A DNA stretch of 64,000 bases from Alkaliphilus pronyensis (GTDB taxonomy: Bacteria > Bacillota > Clostridia > Peptostreptococcales > Natronincolaceae): the NCBI RefSeq assembly GCF_009017275.1, contig NZ_WBZC01000019.1:1-64000 (forward strand). Direction: 5' to 3'. The notes beneath the pieces were generated by a model that saw nothing but the letters and a program-made list of their open reading frames with translations, did no database searches and was not told the DNA's origin. This document shows positions 59,701 to 64,000 of the stretch, one piece after another. Made by a program: the position numbers and the translations under genes. Position 1 is the first letter of the stretch. Each line of letters begins with the position of its first letter.

Positions 59701-59865
59701 CTATGTGGGTGTAGATGCTGGAATGTCTCATAACTATAGTAAATTACCAAGACCATCAGTACTTTTATTAACAAAGGAAGAATAGAATTATTATATAAAG
59801 ATTAACCTATGAAGACCTTTTCAGTAAAGAGAGATTTAATAAAATATTGGAAGAGGAGGGTTAAA

Positions 59866-61722
59866 ATGAAAAAATTATTAGTCTTAATGTTAATACTAAT
59901 GTTAGCACTAACGGGTTGTTGGTCTGGGGGGACGGACCAACCAACAGATGGGGATGAAACAGGAGTTGAAGAGCCTAGTAGTGTACCAAAAGAGTTTACA
60001 TGGACCTATTCTGGAGAAATTACTACATTAAATTACCTAGTAACAGCTAGTACAAATGAATTTGGGGTTGCTGCTAACTTAGTAGATTCACTAATTGATT
60101 ATGACAGATATGGGGTTGTACAACCTGCTTTAGCGACAGAATGGACTACGTCAGACGATGGTTTAGTTTGGACATTTAAAATCCGTGAAGGTGTTAAATG
60201 GGTGACCCATGAAGGTATAGAATATGCAGAGGTTACAGCACAGGATTTCGTTGATGCTGCTGAGTACCTTCTAGACAGCACAAATGAGTCAAAAACTGCT
60301 AATATTTTCTATAGTGTTATTAAAAATGCCGAAGAGTACTATAATGGTGATATTACTGATTTTTCACAGGTAGGAGTAAAGGCAGTAGATAAACATACTC
60401 TAGAGTATACCCTTAAGCAACCAACACCATATTTCCTATCAATGCTTAACTACGTAGCATTCTTCCCAGTTAATGGTCAGTTTTTAGAAGAAGTAGGAGA
60501 TAGATTTGGTACTGATCACAAGAATTTCCTATATAATGGTGCTTTTATAATGGAAATATTTGAGCCACAAACTAGAAGAATTCTTGTGAAGAATGAAAAC
60601 TATTGGGATAAGGACAATATATTCCTTACTAAAATAAACTATCTATACAATAAAGAGTCTGCAACTCTAGCCCCAGAGCTATTTGCTCGTGGAGAAATAG
60701 ATTACGCAGCTATACCCTCATCAATTATTGATGAGTGGATGAAGGATTCTAAAAAGAAGGAAATGGTAAGACCTAATAGAACATCTTTCTATACTTATTT
60801 CTATGCACTAAACTTTGACCCAAAGTTTGATGAACAATATGAGCCAGACAACTGGAAGATTGCAGTTAATAATAAAAACTTCCGTAAATCCCTATTCCAT
60901 GCTTTAGATAGAAAAGCAGCTATGCTAACTGCAGAGCCTTATAATCCAGAACAAAAACTATCAAATACAATAACACCTAGAAATTTTGTTAGTATAGGTG
61001 GATCGGATTACACTCAAATTGGGAAGTTGAATGATTTCACAACTACAGATTCATTTAATAAAACTAAAGCTGTTGAGTATAAAGAAAAAGCTATGGAAGA
61101 GTTACAAGGAAATGCTAATTTCCCCGTTATAGTATATATGCCATATAATTCAGGATCAACTGAATGGGCTAACCGTGCTCAGGTCATAGAACAACAAATG
61201 GAGAATTTATTAGGAAAAGACTATATAGATATAGTTATCGCAGCAAAACCTCCTACAAACTTCTTGTCAGAAAATAGACGTAATGGAAATTATGCCTTCC
61301 TAGAAGCTAACTGGGGACCAGACTATGCCGACCCTGAAACATATACAGGTCCATTCTATCCAGGTGGGACTTATAACTTCCCTGAGTTTGTAGAAGGATA
61401 TACCGAAGCTAATGGAGAGAAAAGCTATACAAACTTAGTAGATACTGCCAAGGCAGAAGTTCTAGACATCGCAAAACGTTACGAGTTATTTGCTGACGCA
61501 GAAGCCTTCTTAATAGAAGAAGCCTTTGTAATACCTTATGCCCTTGGTGGAGGTGGGTATTCTGCTTCAAGATTAAATCCATTTGAGTCACAATATTCAC
61601 CATTTGGAGTTTCAGCTGAAAGATTTAAAGGGCAACATCTTCTAGAAAAGCCAATGAATACAGAACAGTATCATGAGGAAAGAGAAGCATGGGAAAAAGC
61701 ACGTGAGAAGGCTTTAAAGTAA
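59866..61722 (+). CDS. Peptide ABC transporter substrate-binding lipoprotein
   Basis: The product has 618 residues with a signal peptide and lipobox LALTGC. It is an SBP_bac_5 (DppA/OppA) type: ALATEWTTSDDGLVWTFKIR, GVKWVTHEG, AQDFVDAAEYLL and ALDRKAAML. It captures oligopeptides or dipeptides outside the membrane for the permease that follows. ATG 59866 lies after AGAGGAGGGTTAAA; the upstream frame from 59809 lacks this site. Confidence 0.93.
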   Translation: MKKLLVLMLILMLALTGCWSGGTDQPTDGDETGVEEPSSVPKEFTWTYSGEITTLNYLVTASTNEFGVAANLVDSLIDYDRYGVVQPALATEWTTSDDGLVWTFKIREGVKWVTHEGIEYAEVTAQDFVDAAEYLLDSTNESKTANIFYSVIKNAEEYYNGDITDFSQVGVKAVDKHTLEYTLKQPTPYFLSMLNYVAFFPVNGQFLEEVGDRFGTDHKNFLYNGAFIMEIFEPQTRRILVKNENYWDKDNIFLTKINYLYNKESATLAPELFARGEIDYAAIPSSIIDEWMKDSKKKEMVRPNRTSFYTYFYALNFDPKFDEQYEPDNWKIAVNNKNFRKSLFHALDRKAAMLTAEPYNPEQKLSNTITPRNFVSIGGSDYTQIGKLNDFTTTDSFNKTKAVEYKEKAMEELQGNANFPVIVYMPYNSGSTEWANRAQVIEQQMENLLGKDYIDIVIAAKPPTNFLSENRRNGNYAFLEANWGPDYADPETYTGPFYPGGTYNFPEFVEGYTEANGEKSYTNLVDTAKAEVLDIAKRYELFADAEAFLIEEAFVIPYALGGGGYSASRLNPFESQYSPFGVSAERFKGQHLLEKPMNTEQYHEEREAWEKAREKALK

Positions 61723-61740
61723 GTAAAAATTAAAATAAAT

Positions 61741-61782
61741 ATAAGCTATAAAGACTGTTTAATAACAGTCTTTATAGCTTAT
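61741..61782 (+). other. Perfect 19-bp stem between binding-protein and permease genes
   Basis: ATAAGCTATAAAGACTGTT (61741-61759) and AACAGTCTTTATAGCTTAT (61764-61782) pair without mismatch around TAAT. No T run follows, so it is more likely a 3' stabiliser of the binding-protein mRNA, or partial terminator, than a full terminator. This arrangement lets the binding protein outnumber the permease. Confidence 0.8.
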
Positions 61783-61859
61783 TAATAGCCTATAAAGATA
61801 CGTTATTAATCCTTTATGACTCTATTACAGGCTTGAAATACAAGTAGAGGGGGAGAGGG

Positions 61860-62804
61860 ATGTTAAAATATTCTATAAAGAGATTACTCCAATCATTGGT
61901 TACATTATTCATTATCATTACAATAGTATTCCTTCTTATGAGATTAATGCCAGAAGAGGGTTACTTTGGAGATGAATTTGATAAATTAGATGTGGCACAA
62001 AGAGAAGCTATCTTAGCAAGTATGGGTCTTAGAGATCCTATACATATACAGTTAGGAAACTTCTACAAGGATCTTTTTTCTGGTGATTTGGGAACATCTA
62101 TAATATACAGACCTAAAGTGCCTATTACAGAGATTATAGCAGATAAGCTACCCTATTCACTGTATTTTGGACTGGTTGCCATGGGCATATCTTTGTTGGC
62201 TGGTATCCCTTTAGGAGCACTTATGGCGAGAAGTAAAAACAAACTCTGGGATAAATTGGGTACAGGGTATATCGTGTTTATAAACGCGGTTCCGGCGGCG
62301 GTATACTTTCTATTTTTACAATTATATGTAACAGATATTTTTAAGCTGCCAATACTCTTTAGGCCTGACAAACCAGTTAGCTGGATACTACCTGCAATAT
62401 CAATGGCTTTAGGAAGCACAGCCCATTATGCAATGTGGATGAGACGTTACATGGTAGATGAAATTAATAAGGATTATGTTAGATTAGCAAGGGCTAAGGG
62501 TTTAAGGAATCAAACCATTATGTTAAAGCATGTTTTTAGAAATGCTTTTGTTCCTATGGCTCAATATCTGCCCACATCATTACTCTTTACAATAGCAGGT
62601 TCTATATATATTGAGTCACTATATTCAATCCCTGGTATGGGAGGCTTATTGGTAGATGTTATTCAAAGGCAAGACAATTCATTAGTACAGGCATTAGTAC
62701 TTATATTTTCTTCAATTGGTATTTTTGGATTATTTTTAGGAGATATACTTATGGCTATATTTGACCCACGCATTAATCTACAGAAAAAGGAGGGGGCTAG
62801 GTAA
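61860..62804 (+). CDS. oppB: Peptide ABC transporter permease (OppB/DppB-like)
   Basis: The product has 314 residues and six membrane segments. The binding-protein-dependent permease loop DYVRLARAKGLRNQTIMLKH and the final IDPRINLQ-like FDPRINLQKK are typical of OppB/DppB. It forms the channel with the next permease. AGAGGGGGAGAGGG precedes the ATG; its stop overlaps the next start (TAATG). Confidence 0.93.
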   Translation: MLKYSIKRLLQSLVTLFIIITIVFLLMRLMPEEGYFGDEFDKLDVAQREAILASMGLRDPIHIQLGNFYKDLFSGDLGTSIIYRPKVPITEIIADKLPYSLYFGLVAMGISLLAGIPLGALMARSKNKLWDKLGTGYIVFINAVPAAVYFLFLQLYVTDIFKLPILFRPDKPVSWILPAISMALGSTAHYAMWMRRYMVDEINKDYVRLARAKGLRNQTIMLKHVFRNAFVPMAQYLPTSLLFTIAGSIYIESLYSIPGMGGLLVDVIQRQDNSLVQALVLIFSSIGIFGLFLGDILMAIFDPRINLQKKEGAR

Positions 62805-63772
62805 TGGGTAGTAAGGCGATTAGTAAATTATCAGACGGAATAAGTCAAGACCTATTCGAGTTTGCAGGATACGATGAAGAAGAGGCAAAACGCGCTGGTT
62901 ATTCAAATTACTCCTATTGGCGCTCTACTTGGCAGGTGTTTATTAAAAATAGGGTAGCACTGGTTTTGCTAATATTGATGACTACGGTTTTAGTATTTAC
63001 ACTAATACAACCCTATTTACCAAATCAAAAATTACCTACAAAGATATATATTGATGAAAGTACAGGAATGCAGCTTTCAAACCATAAGCCAGATTCTGAA
63101 TTTTGGTTTGGAACAAACTCAATAGGTCAAGATATTTGGGCTCGTATATGGAGCGGAACCCGCACTTCACTATTAATAGGATTGGCAGTAGGGTTTTTTG
63201 AAGCCCTTGTAGGAATTACAGTTGGAGCCATGTGGGGATATATTAGACCCCTAGATAGACCGATTACAGAGGTTTATAATGTTATAAACAATGTACCAAA
63301 AACTATTATATTAATTCTTCTAACATATATTATGCGTCCTGGTTTAGGTACTATGATTTTTGCTATGTGCATGACAGGATGGATAAATATGGCAAGGTTT
63401 GTACGAAATCTAATAATAATTATAAGGGATAGAGAATATAACTTGGCATCAAAATGTCTTGGTACTCCAACTAGAAGGATTATAACCAAGAACTTACTTC
63501 CATACTTAGTTTCTGTTATTATGCTGAGAATGGCATTAGCTATACCCTTAGCCATTGGATATGAAGTGTTCTTAACCTATATAGGACTTGGATTACCAGT
63601 TAGTATACCATCACTTGGGAACTTAATTAATGAAGGAAGACTTTTAATGATGGCACCATCTCTACGTTATCAGTTGATTTTCCCAGCATTAGTTCTTTCA
63701 ATTATTACAATATCTTTCTATGTAATGGGTAATGTATTCTCTGATGCAGCAGACCCAAGAAACCATGTTTAG
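62804..63772 (+). CDS. oppC: Peptide ABC transporter permease (OppC/DppC-like)
   Basis: The product has 322 residues. It has an N-terminal cytoplasmic extension (about 45 residues) and six membrane segments. FWFGTNSIGQDIWARIWSGT is the OppC signature and NLASKCLGTPTRRIITKNLL the EAA loop; it ends DAADPRNHV. Its ATG overlaps the previous stop, so translation is coupled. Confidence 0.93.
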   Translation: MGSKAISKLSDGISQDLFEFAGYDEEEAKRAGYSNYSYWRSTWQVFIKNRVALVLLILMTTVLVFTLIQPYLPNQKLPTKIYIDESTGMQLSNHKPDSEFWFGTNSIGQDIWARIWSGTRTSLLIGLAVGFFEALVGITVGAMWGYIRPLDRPITEVYNVINNVPKTIILILLTYIMRPGLGTMIFAMCMTGWINMARFVRNLIIIIRDREYNLASKCLGTPTRRIITKNLLPYLVSVIMLRMALAIPLAIGYEVFLTYIGLGLPVSIPSLGNLINEGRLLMMAPSLRYQLIFPALVLSIITISFYVMGNVFSDAADPRNHV

Positions 63773-63783
63773 GAGGTGACATT

Positions 63784-64000
63784 ATGGCAAGCCCAAAGAT
63801 TAAGTTATCTATTAGGGACTTAGTAATAAAATTTAAGCTAAGAGGTCAGGTTTTAACTGCTATAAGGGAAGCTTCTTTAGATATATATGAAGGAGAAAGT
63901 CTAGCCATAGTTGGAGAATCAGGATCGGGAAAATCTGTATTTACTAAGAGCTTTATGGGTCTACTAGATGGTAATGGATGGATAGATTCAGGGAGTATTA
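63784..64000 (+). CDS. oppD: Peptide ABC transporter ATPase (OppD/DppD-like), cut by the window end
   Basis: The first 72 codons are present. The Walker A motif GESGSGKS is seen, with LVIKFKLRGQVLTAI and SLDIYEGESLAIVGE as in OppD/DppD ATPases. GGAGGTGACATT precedes the ATG. The rest of the gene and any OppF partner lie beyond the window. Confidence 0.92.
   Translation, partial: MASPKIKLSIRDLVIKFKLRGQVLTAIREASLDIYEGESLAIVGESGSGKSVFTKSFMGLLDGNGWIDSGSI

Overview
The window is low-GC DNA from an endospore-forming, anaerobic member of the Clostridia (Firmicutes). The evidence is two alpha/beta-type small acid-soluble spore proteins (11174-11386 and 34552-34737), a sporulation-type YtxC, a CotA-like spore-coat copper oxidase, T-box leaders, a CIRCE-like site, ferredoxin-dependent 2-oxoacid oxidoreductase genes and AGGAGG-type ribosome binding sites. 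A relative of Alkaliphilus would fit, but the genus is a guess. No rRNA, CRISPR array, prophage or intact insertion sequence was seen.

Region 1 (1-8 kb) is accessory in character. It holds a gutted REP-associated transposase element, a CotA-like oxidase behind a sigma-K-like promoter, a TetR regulator with its operator and an iron-sulfur protein, an IS256 transposase scrap, a toxin-antitoxin operon whose HicA-like toxin seems to have lost its start codon, a fragment of a polymorphic toxin, and several small AT-rich membrane proteins. Copies of the REP-like sequence lie at about 1, 5.97 and 7.5 kb.

Region 2 (8-22.5 kb) holds folC, a YVTN beta-propeller, DUF4364, a spore protein, a QueG-like iron-sulfur protein, a lipoprotein polysaccharide deacetylase, a frameshifted lipoprotein, htpG behind a CIRCE-like repeat, a LysR gene divergent from a four-subunit 2-oxoacid:ferredoxin oxidoreductase operon, an OFA-like MFS carrier and a Na/phosphate symporter.

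Region 3 (22.6-37.3 kb) opens with an apparently independent structured RNA of about 200 nt. It continues with a MutS2-like ATPase without the Smr nuclease, a PdaB-like deacetylase, a MurE-like ligase, a double OB-fold SSB, a free methionine sulfoxide reductase, a membrane carrier, hpt, divergent dapH and dapL-like genes of the acetylase lysine/DAP branch, a CPBP protease, a spore protein, a methyltransferase, a cold-shock protein, hslO, and tRNA-Phe and tRNA-Cys.

Region 4 (37.3-55.2 kb) is housekeeping. After an AT-rich tandem repeat come ytxC, DUF445, T-box-thrS, a short FtsH paralogue, infC-rpmI-rplT (infC starting at ATT), ktrB-ktrA, a TrmH methylase, a tiny YqzL-like gene, T-box-pheS-pheT, zapA and a U32 peptidase.

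Region 5 (55.2-64 kb) looks like a dipeptide or murein-peptide utilisation unit: a D-threonine-aldolase-like PLP enzyme, an L-Ala-D/L-Glu epimerase-like enolase, a sigma-54 activator with a PAS-like sensor, then a sigma-54 (-24/-12) promoter preceded by two copies of a 15-bp dyad, driving a peptide ABC transporter that runs off the window end. A second dispersed repeat family, about 45 bp with a hairpin, has three copies (27447, 30395 inverted, 59656), one of them in the untranslated leader of this transporter.
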